Positions 19,916 to 29,857 of a stretch of DNA of 64,000 bases are shown piece by piece. Origin of the DNA: Salinimonas profundi (lineage in GTDB: Bacteria; Pseudomonadota; Gammaproteobacteria; Enterobacterales; Alteromonadaceae); NCBI RefSeq assembly GCF_014750655.1, contig NZ_JABBXD010000002.1, positions 263,284 to 327,283 on the forward strand. The letters are read 5' to 3'. The notes below the pieces were generated by a model. The model ran no database searches. It was not told where the DNA came from and saw only the letters and a list, made by a program, of their open reading frames with translations. Position numbers and translations under genes: made by a program. Positions within the stretch are counted from its first letter, which is position 1; every line of letters begins with the position of its first letter.

Positions 19916-20470
19916 TGACTTCGAACATCCTGACCTGAACGGCTATCTACCACTGAGTCTGTTTTATCATCGAGTGTAGCCATATACTTTGAACACATCA
20001 GCAGACCTTTTGCGACATGCTTCTCTACCGTGCTTTCGCTAAGCCCTACCAGTTCTGCAATTTCCTTTTGCTTCATTCCATATATTTTTTTTAAGCAAAA
20101 ACACGCGTTTTACATCGGGTGACAACGTCGTCGTTGCCCGACAAAAATGAATGAAACGCTCTTTACCCTCAACATGCTTTTCTAATGTATGACCTACTAA
20201 ATCGTAGGGTAACGCATCCATATTTTCGATAGGATCGTTGAGTGTGCTGGCGGCACTGGAAATGTGATTTAACGCCAGATTTCTGACTGTCTGCAGCATG
20301 TAAGTGCGCTCATACTGAATATCCTGATTCAGTTGCGCTTCGTAGCTTTTGATGAACGCTTCCTGCACGATATCTTCTATATCATCAGGATTCACAATGG
20401 AGCTTACCGCTCGCATCAGCTTTCCGCGATATTTGATGAATGTATCTGCAAGAGTGGATTTATCTGACAT
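19912..20470 (-). pseudogene. FecI-type ECF sigma factor, +1 frameshift in an A8 tract
   Basis: The zero frame gives 143 aa: region 2 is intact (NPDDIEDIVQEAFIKSYEAQ) but it derails at LLKKNIWNEAKG. Dropping one A from the run of eight (positions 20085-20092) restores canonical region 4 (LLKKIYGMKQKEIAELV then GLSESTVEKHVAKG) and a protein of about 185 aa whose TGA overlaps the fecR ATG. All of region 4.2 is clean after the shift, so the break is recent, a sequencing error, or a site of transcriptional slippage or phase variation. Without a shift the product lacks the -35-binding helix and should be inactive. Confidence 0.88.
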
Positions 20471-20617
20471 GTGCCGATATTACGTCGTTTAAAATAACCT
20501 GCGCCTGTTACTTTCTATGCAGGCTGAATAAAAAGATTTTCCCCATAGCAGACATAGTGCAGCAGCTGTTGAACAATGTCACCTGGTAACCAGTTAAAAT
20601 TGCCGGGGTAGAGTGTA

Positions 20618-20640
20618 AAGAGGGGCCATTGGCCCCTCTT
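20618..20640 (-). terminator. Intrinsic terminator of the STN-less TonB receptor gene
   Basis: A perfect 10-bp stem (AAGAGGGGCC / GGCCCCTCTT) with a 3-base loop starts six bases after the receptor stop on the minus strand and ends in a short U stretch (CTCTTTAC). It separates this receptor from the sigma-fecR-receptor unit downstream. Confidence 0.8.
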
Positions 20641-20646
20641 CAGACG

Positions 20647-23244
20647 CTAGAAAGTATAAATAGCGCGTGCGTAGTAAAACCCACCGTTGATACCTATGGG
20701 AGAGGTTACCGGATAAGCCGCACCTGCCACCTCTGTATCATACAGTACGTTCTCATCAGGATACTCGTCCAACGCGTTTTTCGCGCCAGCCACCAGCTGA
20801 ATGCTTTCACCGATGTAATACCCCACTTCCAAATCCAACGTAATCTCACTGCTGATATCTTCAATTGGCAAACCTGAGTCAAGGTGATCCTCATAGATGC
20901 TGCCAAAATAATTCAGACGGCCCAGCAGTCGCCAGTTTTCATTAGTATGCGTGGTAGTAAGACTCCAGCGTGTCGACGGCAGGTTATCTTCCAGCATGCG
21001 GATACGCTCTGCAGAGATATTATCTGACGCCTCATCAACTTCAGTCGATGTCCAGTTATAAGCCAGCGAGTATTTGGTATCGCCGCCAAACATCTCGTGG
21101 CTGTAGTTTGCTACCACATCCACACCTTCTGTTGTGGTGTCGAAGTCATTGGTAAAGAAACTAACCTCAGAGAAGCTTGATGCGTCACTGACACCCTGGG
21201 CTAGAAGCGCCGCAATGTCTTCCTCGGTTAACTTGATTCCCGACGTTGTACTGATTCGATCTGTCAGCTCGATGTTGTAATAATCGGCAGTAAAGAACAA
21301 ACCGTTATCAAAGTTTGCCACCACACCGAAGCTTAAGCTTTCAGATTCTTCTGGGGTTAGCACGGTACCGCCTTTTTGCACGGAAATCGGATCCGTCGGT
21401 GGCAGAGTCGCACGGTCAATCAACTCGCCATCCGTACCAAACGCGGTAGTGACGTTACGTACGTTAGTCTGACCGATAGTCGGTGCCTTGAAGCCGGTCG
21501 AGAACGCGCCTCGAAGTGCGAAAGTATCTGTAAGCTGCCAGCGGGCAGAAATTTTACCTTTGGTTGTGTCACCAAAGTCAGAGAAGTCTTCGTAACGTAC
21601 TGCACCGGCAACCAGGAAACTCTCTGTCAGATACATTTCAGCATCCAGATAGAAAGCTATATTGTGGCGAGATGCTTCACCCTGACTGCGTGCAGATAAA
21701 CCCGGAAAGCCGTTTGAACCGATACCAAAGCCTTGTGATGCCAGCGGACCGATTTCATACGATGCGGTGTCGCCCGCGAAGCTTTCATAAGATTCATGAC
21801 GGTATTGAAAACCACCTGCTAAAAACAACGGATCAGCCATACCAATATCAATTGGCTTGGTCAGACCGAGATCAAAGGTTTGCTCAGACTGTGTATATCG
21901 GCCAGGTTTAAAGGAAGTCGGCGTAGCCGGCCCTAACGAAGGGTTAACCGTATTTGATATGGCAAAATCGACTTCATTCTGACCAAGGTTGACACTTACG
22001 TCATAGCCAATTTCATTAGCCAGCTCACCCTTGGTTCCGAATACCAGTGACATATCGGTGATGGTGCCACCAAAGCGCGGTGTAAAGCCACCCGGGAACA
22101 ACTCATTAAATGCGAAACAGTTAGCGCCAACAGCCGTGCTGTTGTCAGCAATCAGACCGTAGTCTGCATCATCCAGAACATTGCCATCACTGATTCTGAC
22201 CGTGGGGCACTGAACACCCGTACCAACCCCATCTAAGTCTCCGACCAGCAGTAATGGGGTACCGTCAGCATCCACACCACCATCGTTCACACCACCACGG
22301 GTATGTGGATTACGATAGTAGAATCCGCCTTCAACTTCACGCTCTGCGTAGTTACCAAACAAATAAGCTTCAGAAGAATTACTTAGCTCCATACCCAGGT
22401 TGGCAAACAGCTTAATATCGTCTTTGATTTCCGGGTTACCCCAGACTTGAGCAGGATCAGCCACAAAGGTATTGCCCGCTGCAATCAGTGCTGCTGCATC
22501 ATCTCGCTGTACGCTGCGAGAGGTAGGATCAGCGGTACGGTATTCGGCAGTGAAGTTGGCAAAGCCATCGTCGCCTAAAGGCAGGCCGATATTACCGGAA
22601 ACCTGCATCATCTCACCGTCGCCTTCATAGTAAGAGCCGTAACGCGCTTCAGCAACACCGCCTTCCGAGGCATCTTTAAGCACAAAGTTAACCACCCCGG
22701 CAATTGCATCCGAACCATACTGTGCTGCAGCACCATCACGCAGAACTTCTACCTGCTTAAGTGCAAATGCGGGAATAACAGAAATATCCGGGCCTTGTGC
22801 ACCATCTGACAGCCCCCCGCCCAAAAACGTGATTACCGCTGAGCGGTGGCGACGTTTACCATTAACCAGCACCAGTGTGTGGTCAGAGGCCATGCCCCGC
22901 AAGTTAGCCGGACGTACCAGCGTCGACGCATCATTGATGGGCTGTTCATTAACGTTGAAAGATGGCACGACGGTCTGCAGCATAGAGACCATATCAGTGG
23001 ACCCCTGATTTTTGAATTCTTCATCAGAGATAATATCAATGGGAACCGGTGATTCTCCCACTGAACGCGGCGCTGCACGTGTACCTACAACCGCAATTTG
23101 TTCGACATCTTCAGGTGCTTCCTGAGCGCTTTGCTCTGTTTGCTCCTGAGCCATGGCTGTATTAAATGATAAGAGTGAAATCGCAGCGGATGCTGCAAAG
23201 ACAGAACGAAGTTGTTTTGCCAGTGGTGACAAAGTTGTTTTCAT
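20647..23244 (-). CDS. TonB-dependent receptor without STN domain
   Basis: 865 aa from the ATG at 23244, which has a GGGGA site and begins a signal peptide ending near FNTAMAQ; a longer in-frame start at 23313 is unlikely. Plug (about 60-190) and a 22-strand-type barrel ending in Phe follow. The plug and early barrel almost copy the 15768-18662 receptor (PANLRGMASDHT, NGKRRHRSAVITFLGGG, EVLRDGAAAQYGSDAIAG, C-terminal GINGGFYYA), but no STN domain is present. It is therefore a transport-only paralogue. It has its own terminator and is upstream of the sigma gene, a plausible target for that sigma. Confidence 0.91.
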   Translation of the reverse strand: MKTTLSPLAKQLRSVFAASAAISLLSFNTAMAQEQTEQSAQEAPEDVEQIAVVGTRAAPRSVGESPVPIDIISDEEFKNQGSTDMVSMLQTVVPSFNVNEQPINDASTLVRPANLRGMASDHTLVLVNGKRRHRSAVITFLGGGLSDGAQGPDISVIPAFALKQVEVLRDGAAAQYGSDAIAGVVNFVLKDASEGGVAEARYGSYYEGDGEMMQVSGNIGLPLGDDGFANFTAEYRTADPTSRSVQRDDAAALIAAGNTFVADPAQVWGNPEIKDDIKLFANLGMELSNSSEAYLFGNYAEREVEGGFYYRNPHTRGGVNDGGVDADGTPLLLVGDLDGVGTGVQCPTVRISDGNVLDDADYGLIADNSTAVGANCFAFNELFPGGFTPRFGGTITDMSLVFGTKGELANEIGYDVSVNLGQNEVDFAISNTVNPSLGPATPTSFKPGRYTQSEQTFDLGLTKPIDIGMADPLFLAGGFQYRHESYESFAGDTASYEIGPLASQGFGIGSNGFPGLSARSQGEASRHNIAFYLDAEMYLTESFLVAGAVRYEDFSDFGDTTKGKISARWQLTDTFALRGAFSTGFKAPTIGQTNVRNVTTAFGTDGELIDRATLPPTDPISVQKGGTVLTPEESESLSFGVVANFDNGLFFTADYYNIELTDRISTTSGIKLTEEDIAALLAQGVSDASSFSEVSFFTNDFDTTTEGVDVVANYSHEMFGGDTKYSLAYNWTSTEVDEASDNISAERIRMLEDNLPSTRWSLTTTHTNENWRLLGRLNYFGSIYEDHLDSGLPIEDISSEITLDLEVGYYIGESIQLVAGAKNALDEYPDENVLYDTEVAGAAYPVTSPIGINGGFYYARAIYTF

Positions 23245-23525
23245 AAGTTTCCCCGAAGAACATTTTTTTCTTAATGCGGCCTCGTCAGGCATCGTTATTA
23301 TTTTCAGGCGCAAAAAGATGACGTTTCACTTGTTGTTACAGGCTAAAATTCAAACCTGCGTCTTCGGTTATAAACAGTAAATGGTGGGAAAACAAACAAT
23401 TCATGCAAAAAAAATTATTTATTTTTCGGGCATGGAGGATTTTAATTTCTGACTTGTCTATGTAGATATTGGCAGTGTTACGCCAACGAATTTAAGTGAA
23501 TCTCCCGTTCTTCACTTCATTAAAA
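23245..23525. other. Leader region of the STN-less TonB receptor
   Basis: About 280 A/T-rich bases between the receptor start and the grxD terminator. It must contain the receptor promoter (minus strand). A 7-bp inverted repeat AAGTGAA / TTCACTT at 23494-23517 with a 10-base spacer is the only structure noted. No Fur consensus was recognised. Confidence 0.4.
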
Positions 23526-23543
23526 ACCCGGCATCAGCCGGGT
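23526..23543. terminator. Bidirectional intrinsic terminator after grxD
   Basis: ACCCGGC-ATCA-GCCGGGT is flanked by A5 on the left (U-tract for minus-strand grxD, whose stop is 8 bases away) and CC-T6 on the right. It is a strong terminator for grxD. Confidence 0.88.
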
Positions 23544-23550
23544 CCTTTTT

Positions 23551-23901
23551 TCACTCTTCGCTTTTTTGCTTTTCAGCCGCTTCTTTTATCAGTGGCTGTA
23601 GCTCATTTTGCTGGAACATTTCAATAATGATATCGCAGCCGCCTACCAGCTCACCTTCTACCCATAATTGTGGGAATGTTGGCCAGTTAGCGTATTTAGG
23701 CAACTCAGCGCGAATATCCGGATTTTGCAGAATATCAACATACGCAAATTGCTCACCGCAAGACATCAGCGCCTGCACCGCCTGCGCTGAAAAGCCACAA
23801 CTCGGCAACTTGGGCGAGCCTTTCATATAAAGCAGAATCGGATTCTCTGCTATTTGTTCTTTAATTTTATCAACTGTTGATTCAGGGGTTGTACCTTCCA
23901 T
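23551..23901 (-). CDS. grxD: Monothiol glutaredoxin GrxD (Grx4)
   Basis: 116 aa from the ATG at 23901, which has a GAGGA site 5 bases upstream; a GTG at 23922 would add seven residues without a better site. The monothiol active site CGFS is at Cys35, with the GSPKLPSCGFS context and WPTFPQLWVEGELVGGCDI of CGFS glutaredoxins. GrxD carries and delivers [2Fe-2S] clusters, often with BolA. It is divergent from sodB. Confidence 0.95.
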   Translation of the reverse strand: MEGTTPESTVDKIKEQIAENPILLYMKGSPKLPSCGFSAQAVQALMSCGEQFAYVDILQNPDIRAELPKYANWPTFPQLWVEGELVGGCDIIIEMFQQNELQPLIKEAAEKQKSEE

Positions 23902-24275
23902 TAAATCCTCGCTTTCGGTCACGTTTGCCTGAGTATATGGGCATAACGGGTCAGTCTTTCAAGATGCTTGATCATAACATAACCAGCGGCGCGCATCATA
24001 GCGGGCCTGCGGTGGTAACTTTTTATGAAATGCGCATCAGCATGTGATCTGAAAGGATATGTGCGGCCTATGAGAATCATATTGAGCGAATAACCCTTTC
24101 ACCACTGGCAGCGCAACCGACACCGAATTTGAGAAAATTCATAATTTTGTCATTGGGTTATCGAAATTCGCCCTTATATTTTTGGTTAGTTAAGACCGTT
24201 GCAGGTTGGTGGCGTGAGGCGTAAACATACCCATCTGCTGACCAGCAAACATTTTCACCAACATGGAGACTCGTA
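23902..24275. other. Divergent regulatory region between grxD and sodB
   Basis: 374 bases without a credible gene. On the plus strand an A/T-rich part at 24120-24190 (for example TTATATTTTT at 24174-24183) probably holds the sodB promoter; -35 and -10 elements are not clear. A GGAG site at 24264-24267 precedes sodB. No Fur box of good quality was recognised. Confidence 0.4.
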
Positions 24276-24860
24276 ATGGCTTTTGAATTACCAGCATTAC
24301 CCTATGAAAAGAATGCACTGGAACCTCATATTTCTGCTGAGACGCTGGAATACCACTATGGTAAACACCATGCAACATACGTATCCAAGCTGAACGGCCT
24401 GGTTGAAGGTACAGAAAACGAAAACAAGAGCCTGGAGGAGATCATCAAATCTTCAAGCGGCGGCTTGTTTAACAACGCTGCGCAGGTATGGAACCATACG
24501 TTTTACTGGAATGGTCTGAGCCCGAACGGCGGCGGTGAGCCAAGCGGTGATCTGGCCGACGCAATTAATGCAAAATGGGGATCGTTCGCTGACTTCCAGG
24601 CTGCATTCAACGATAAAGCTACCGGTAACTTCGGCTCTGGCTGGACATGGCTGGTTAAAACATCAGACGGTTCTCTTGATATCGTCAACACTGATGATGC
24701 GGAAACCCCGATTTCCGGCAACGAACATACACCGCTGCTAACCGCGGATGTTTGGGAACACGCTTACTACATTGATTATCGTAACGCGCGTCCAAAATAC
24801 CTGGAAAACTTCTGGGCTGTTGTAAACTGGAATTTTGTAGCAGATAACTTCGCTAAATAA
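24276..24860 (+). CDS. sodB: Iron superoxide dismutase
   Basis: 194 aa, very close to Escherichia coli SodB along the whole length. Metal ligands fall in the expected places: His27 (EYHYGKHH), the His of VWNHTFYW, and Asp/His in [13 protein letters not shown]. The GGGEPSG and FGSGWTWLV blocks are typical of Fe-type enzymes. It converts superoxide to H2O2 and O2 in the cytoplasm, functionally in line with the peroxiredoxin and the iron genes nearby. Confidence 0.97.
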   Translation: MAFELPALPYEKNALEPHISAETLEYHYGKHHATYVSKLNGLVEGTENENKSLEEIIKSSSGGLFNNAAQVWNHTFYWNGLSPNGGGEPSGDLADAINAKWGSFADFQAAFNDKATGNFGSGWTWLVKTSDGSLDIVNTDDAETPISGNEHTPLLTADVWEHAYYIDYRNARPKYLENFWAVVNWNFVADNFAK

Positions 24861-24884
24861 GCTAATTCATTATCTTGTTACCGC

Positions 24885-24906
24885 AAGCCCGCCCTTGAGC
24901 GGGCTT
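24885..24906 (+). terminator. Intrinsic terminator of sodB
   Basis: AAGCCCGC and GCGGGCTT form an 8-bp stem with a 6-base loop, followed by TTATAT, 25 bases after the sodB stop. Confidence 0.85.
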
Positions 24907-25089
24907 TTATATATCTAAAAAACTATGTAAAACGTTTAATAATTGACTTTTATTGTTTAAAAAAAGTTCAGTTTTTCATAGAACATTTCTTTTCTGCCTA
25001 TTCCTAAAAAAATTCAAAAAAAATTTCGATTTTAGAAATACCGACTAAGCTGAAAGTATGGGGAGCCGTTTTCTGACTTAGAGGTACTC

Positions 25090-27012
25090 ATGGGTATTTT
25101 CGAACATTACCAACAACGCTACGAAGAGAGAAAGCAGGAAGAATTTACTATTCAGGAGTTTCTGGAGATATGTAAGTCCGATCCGATGGCTTACGCCAAC
25201 TCCGCAGAGCGTTTGCTTCAGGCCATTGGTGAGCCTGAAATGATTAACACATCTAACGACCCGGCTCTCAGCCGTCTTTTCTCTAACCGTATCATTGCCA
25301 GGTATCCCGCGTTTAGCGAGTTTTACGGTATGGAAGAATCCATCGAACAGATTGTTTCTTATCTTCGTCACGCTGCACAAGGCCTGGAAGAGAAAAAGCA
25401 AATTCTGTATTTGCTTGGCCCGGTGGGTGGCGGCAAATCATCGCTGGCGGAACGCTTAAAAGAGCTCATGCAAAAAGTGCCTATCTACATGCTCAAAGGC
25501 TCGCCGGTGAATGACCATCCTTTCTGCCTGTTCGATATTAATGAAGATGGCAATATTCTTGAGCAGGAATACGGCATCCCCAAACGTTATCTGAAAACCA
25601 TTATGTCGCCCTGGGTCAGAAAACGTCTGCATGAAGCAGGTGGCGACATTACCCAATTTAAAGTGGTGCGGGTTTATCCGTCTATTCTTGATCAGACTGC
25701 GATTGCGAAAACGGAGCCGGGCGACGAAAACAATCAGGACATTTCTTCACTCGTGGGGAAAGTTGATATTCGTCGACTCGAGCAATATGCGCAAAATGAT
25801 CCCGATGCCTACAGTTACTCCGGCTCGTTATGTAAAGCCAACCAGGGCCTGATGGAGTTTGTGGAGATGTTCAAAGCGCCGATTAAAGTGCTTCATCCAC
25901 TGTTAACAGCCACCCAGGAAGGAAACTATAATCCTACAGAGGGGTTCTCTGCCCTCCCCTTCGATGGCTTAATTCTGGCCCACTCTAATGAGTCTGAATG
26001 GCAGACATTCCGCAATAATAAAAACAACGAGGCTTTTCTTGACCGGGTTTACATCGTCAAAGTGCCTTATTGTCTGCGCGTGACCGAAGAGATGAAAATC
26101 TATCGTAAGTTACTTGATCACAGCGAACTGAACGGCGCACCATGCGCGCCCGACACACTGGAATGCCTGGCGCAGTTCACGGTGTTGTCACGCCTCAAAT
26201 CACCGGAAAACTCCAGTATTTACTCAAAGATGCGGGTGTATGATGGCGAGAGCCTGAAAGATACTGATCCCAAAGCCAAGTCCTATCAGGAATACCGCGA
26301 TTATGCCGGTGTAGATGAGGGGATGGAAGGTTTGTCCACGCGTTTTGCATTTAAGATTTTATCGCGGGTATTTAATTTTGATCATCAGGAGGTTGCCGCC
26401 AACCCGGTACATCTGTTTTATGTGCTGGAACGACAAATTGAGCGTGAACAATTCCCGCAGGAAACCGCCGACCGTTATCGGGAGTTTCTGAAAGGCTATC
26501 TGATCCCCCGATACGTAGAGTTTATTGGTAAGGAAATTCAGACAGCCTATCTGGAATCTTATTCTGAATATGGTCAGAACCTGTTTGACCGCTATGTCAC
26601 CTATGCCGACTTCTGGATTCAGGATCAGGAATACAGAGATCCGGAAACCGGACAACTGTTTGACCGTGAGTCGCTTAATGCTGAGCTTGAAAAAACAGAG
26701 AAGCCAGCAGGAATCAGTAATCCAAAAGATTTTCGTAACGAGATTGTCAACTTCGTACTGCGCGCTCGCGCCAATAATGGTGGCAAGAATCCAGCCTGGA
26801 CCAGCTACGAAAAGCTTCGCACTGTAATCGAGAAAAAAATGTTCTCAAACACAGAAGATTTGCTGCCTGTTATCTCGTTTAACACCAAGGGCTCAACCGA
26901 AGATAAGAAAAAACATGATGATTTTGTTAATCGCATGACAGAGAAAGGCTATACGCAGAAGCAGGTACGCTTGTTGTGCGAATGGTATCTAAGAGTGCGT
27001 AAAGCGTCTTAG
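25090..27012 (+). CDS. prkA: PrkA/YeaG serine protein kinase
   Basis: 640 aa PrkA AAA+ kinase. The Walker A motif LLGPVGGGKSS has Lys116, and the C-terminal PrkA domain is complete. In enterobacteria YeaG acts with YeaH in the response to sustained nitrogen starvation and stationary phase. It is first in the prkA-yeaH-spoVR cluster, separated from yeaH by 36 bases. The 200-base leader is A-rich. An AGAGG ribosome-binding site precedes the ATG. Confidence 0.96.
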   Translation: MGIFEHYQQRYEERKQEEFTIQEFLEICKSDPMAYANSAERLLQAIGEPEMINTSNDPALSRLFSNRIIARYPAFSEFYGMEESIEQIVSYLRHAAQGLEEKKQILYLLGPVGGGKSSLAERLKELMQKVPIYMLKGSPVNDHPFCLFDINEDGNILEQEYGIPKRYLKTIMSPWVRKRLHEAGGDITQFKVVRVYPSILDQTAIAKTEPGDENNQDISSLVGKVDIRRLEQYAQNDPDAYSYSGSLCKANQGLMEFVEMFKAPIKVLHPLLTATQEGNYNPTEGFSALPFDGLILAHSNESEWQTFRNNKNNEAFLDRVYIVKVPYCLRVTEEMKIYRKLLDHSELNGAPCAPDTLECLAQFTVLSRLKSPENSSIYSKMRVYDGESLKDTDPKAKSYQEYRDYAGVDEGMEGLSTRFAFKILSRVFNFDHQEVAANPVHLFYVLERQIEREQFPQETADRYREFLKGYLIPRYVEFIGKEIQTAYLESYSEYGQNLFDRYVTYADFWIQDQEYRDPETGQLFDRESLNAELEKTEKPAGISNPKDFRNEIVNFVLRARANNGGKNPAWTSYEKLRTVIEKKMFSNTEDLLPVISFNTKGSTEDKKKHDDFVNRMTEKGYTQKQVRLLCEWYLRVRKAS

Positions 27013-27048
27013 CAATATGTTCTTTGTCTGCAGTCAGAGTAGGTGCTT

Positions 27049-28332
27049 ATGGCGCATTTTATAGACCGGCGATTAAACAGCAAAGGGAAGAGCACCGTCA
27101 ATCGTCAACGCTTTCTGCGTCGCTACAAACAGCAGATTAAAAAAGCGGTATCCGATGCAGTAGGAAGTCGTTCCGTGACCGATTTGGAAAGCGGCGAGCA
27201 GATAAGTATCCCGACCCGGGATATCTCTGAGCCCGTATTTCACACTGGTAAAGGCGGTCGACGTGAAGCTGTACATCCGGGAAACGATCAGTTTGTTACC
27301 GGCGACCGCATCGACCGGCCGCCACAGGGACAGGGGGGGCCCGGTGACGGTGAAGCCAGCGATAAAGGAGAAGGCGAGGATGATTTTGTCTTTTCTATTT
27401 CCAAAGACGAGTATCTCGATTTACTTTTCGATGACCTGGCACTGCCTAACCTTCAGAAAACCCAGTTCGATAAAGTCGTCGATTACGAGACTTACCGGGC
27501 CGGGTACCAGACTGATGGCGTCCCCAGCAACCTTGATATCGTTCGTTCACTTAAAGGCTCCGTGGCAAGACGTATCGCGCTGACTGGGGCTGATCGTAAA
27601 AAACTGCGGGAACTTGAGGAAGAACTGGCCGCACTTAAAAGTGATAAACACGAAAATACGCTGGCAATTATTGCCCTTGAAAAAGACATCGAGGCATTAC
27701 GCAAAAAGATCGCTGGCGTGCCTTTTATTGATACCTTTGATCTGCGCTTTAAAAATTATGACAAGCGTCCCGTGCCAACCAGTAAAGCGGTGATGTTTTG
27801 CCTGATGGATGTCTCCGGTTCTATGGATCAAGCGACCAAAGACATGGCGAAACGATTCTACATCCTGCTGTATCTTTTCCTAACCCGTACCTATGAAAAT
27901 GTTGAGGTGGTATACATTCGTCATCACACGCAAGCCAAGGAAGTGGATGAACATGAGTTCTTTTACTCTCAGGAAACCGGAGGAACGATAGTTTCGAGTG
28001 CCTTGAGGCTGATGGATGACATAGTCAAAGCGCGTTACAGTGACGCTAACTGGAATATATACGCAGCGCAGGCTTCAGACGGTGACAACTGGGCCGATGA
28101 CTCACCCTATTGCAAAGACTTGCTATTGAACAGTTTGCTGCCTGTAACCCGCTACTTTGCATACATTGAGATAACAGAGCGTCAGCATCAGAGTTTATGG
28201 CGTGAGTATCAGGGGGTAGAAGCGGTATCTGACAACTTTGTCTGTAAACATGTGCAGTCAGTATCCGATATCTATCCCGTTTTTCGCGAATTGTTTTCAC
28301 GCGCTGAACACGCGGCAGAATCAGGAGCCTGA
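27049..28332 (+). CDS. yeaH: YeaH/YhbH family protein (DUF444)
   Basis: 427 aa from the ATG at 27049; a GTG six bases upstream is the alternative. The N terminus [19 protein letters not shown] is conserved from Escherichia coli YeaH. There is a Gly/Glu-rich linker near residues 85-110 and a von Willebrand A-like domain with a MIDAS motif (MDVSGSMD, near residue 254). It is the partner of PrkA/YeaG. Its biochemical role is not established. Confidence 0.95.
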   Translation: MAHFIDRRLNSKGKSTVNRQRFLRRYKQQIKKAVSDAVGSRSVTDLESGEQISIPTRDISEPVFHTGKGGRREAVHPGNDQFVTGDRIDRPPQGQGGPGDGEASDKGEGEDDFVFSISKDEYLDLLFDDLALPNLQKTQFDKVVDYETYRAGYQTDGVPSNLDIVRSLKGSVARRIALTGADRKKLRELEEELAALKSDKHENTLAIIALEKDIEALRKKIAGVPFIDTFDLRFKNYDKRPVPTSKAVMFCLMDVSGSMDQATKDMAKRFYILLYLFLTRTYENVEVVYIRHHTQAKEVDEHEFFYSQETGGTIVSSALRLMDDIVKARYSDANWNIYAAQASDGDNWADDSPYCKDLLLNSLLPVTRYFAYIEITERQHQSLWREYQGVEAVSDNFVCKHVQSVSDIYPVFRELFSRAEHAAESGA

Positions 28333-28333
28333 T

Positions 28334-29857
28334 ATGGGAAGTGCTGAGCAAAAATACTCTGCCCCGTTGAGTGACGGGCCAGACTGGACCTTTGAATTAA
28401 TTGAACAGTACGAACAGCATATTGACAGGATTGCTAAAGACTTTCGTCTGGACATCTATCCTAACCAGATTGAGGTTATTACCGCTGAGCAGATGATGGA
28501 TGCCTATGCCAGCATCGGTATGCCGATTAATTATACTCATTGGTCATTTGGCAAAAAGTTTATTCAGACCGAACAACAATATCGTCGCGGCCAAATGGGT
28601 CTGGCCTACGAAATCGTCATAAACTCCAACCCCTGCATTGCGTATCTGATGGAAGAAAATACCATCACCATGCAGGCACTGGTCATGGCGCATGCCTGTT
28701 ATGGCCACAACTCCTTTTTCAAAGGCAATTATCTTTTTCAGACATGGACAGATGCTGATTCCATTATCGATTATCTGGTCTTTGCCAAAAATTATATTTC
28801 TAAGTGTGAGCAAAAACACGGTGAAAAAGAAGTGGAGGATATTCTTGATTCCTGCCATGCCCTGATGAATTATGGCGTGGATCGCTATAAACGGCCGCAA
28901 AAGATTTCGTTACAGGAAGAACGAAATCGTCAGAAGCAGCGAGAAAAATATCTGCAGTCACAGGTCAACGAGCTATGGCGAACATTGCCGGACAACAAAG
29001 CCACTGCAACGCCCCAAGCGGTCCGCTTTCCGGAGGAACCGCAGGAAAATCTGCTTTATTTTATAGAGAAAAACGCGCCTTTACTGGAGTCATGGCAGCG
29101 TGAACTGGTACGCATTGTCAGAAAGGTTTCACAGTATTTTTATCCACAAAAACAGACTCAGGTCATGAACGAGGGATGGGCATGCTTCTGGCACTATCAC
29201 ATTTTAACGCAGCTGTATGATGATGGTCTGGTGACTGACCGCTTCATGATGGAGTTTTTACACAGTCATACCAGTGTTGTAATGCAACCAGAGTATAACA
29301 GCCCCTACTATTCTGGTATTAATCCTTACGCGCTGGGTTTTAACATGTTTATGGATATTAAACGGGTTTGCCAGAATCCTACCGATGAAGATCGTCACTA
29401 TTTACCTGATATCGCGGGCAAAGACTGGCTTGAAACAGTGCACTTTGCCATGCAGAATTTTAAAGATGAAAGCTTTATCAGCCAGTTTCTGTCGCCCAAA
29501 CTGATACGCGACTTTAAATTGTTCGCGGTCGAAGATGATGAGCAAAACCCGTTTATCAGCGTCAGCGTCATTCATGATGAATCCGGTTACCGGGCAATAA
29601 AGGAAAAACTCTCAGCACAATACAACCTGAGTAACAACGAACCTAATATTCAGATATACAATGTCGATGTTCGCGGTGATCGTTCGCTTACACTGCGATA
29701 CATCCCCCAAAATGGTATTCCACTGGCAGACTCAAAAGAAGAAGTAATGCGTCACCTGCACCGGCTTTGGAAATTTAATGTCAGACTGGAGCAGGAGATG
29801 GAAAATGGTGATATTGAAGTAATCGCCGCGTGTACGAATAAGGCGAAGGTTGCCTAG
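28334..29857 (+). CDS. SpoVR family protein (YcgB)
   Basis: 507 aa from the ATG at 28334, with an AGGAG site at 28323-28327. It starts one base after the yeaH stop. The SpoVR core is present (YPNQIEVITAEQMMDAYAS, NEGWACFWHYHI, HTSVVMQP, YNPYALGFNM-type block). Named for a Bacillus sporulation gene, in proteobacteria it is a widespread stress-linked protein of unknown activity that co-occurs with PrkA and YeaH. The order here is the standard one. Confidence 0.95.
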   Translation: MGSAEQKYSAPLSDGPDWTFELIEQYEQHIDRIAKDFRLDIYPNQIEVITAEQMMDAYASIGMPINYTHWSFGKKFIQTEQQYRRGQMGLAYEIVINSNPCIAYLMEENTITMQALVMAHACYGHNSFFKGNYLFQTWTDADSIIDYLVFAKNYISKCEQKHGEKEVEDILDSCHALMNYGVDRYKRPQKISLQEERNRQKQREKYLQSQVNELWRTLPDNKATATPQAVRFPEEPQENLLYFIEKNAPLLESWQRELVRIVRKVSQYFYPQKQTQVMNEGWACFWHYHILTQLYDDGLVTDRFMMEFLHSHTSVVMQPEYNSPYYSGINPYALGFNMFMDIKRVCQNPTDEDRHYLPDIAGKDWLETVHFAMQNFKDESFISQFLSPKLIRDFKLFAVEDDEQNPFISVSVIHDESGYRAIKEKLSAQYNLSNNEPNIQIYNVDVRGDRSLTLRYIPQNGIPLADSKEEVMRHLHRLWKFNVRLEQEMENGDIEVIAACTNKAKVA

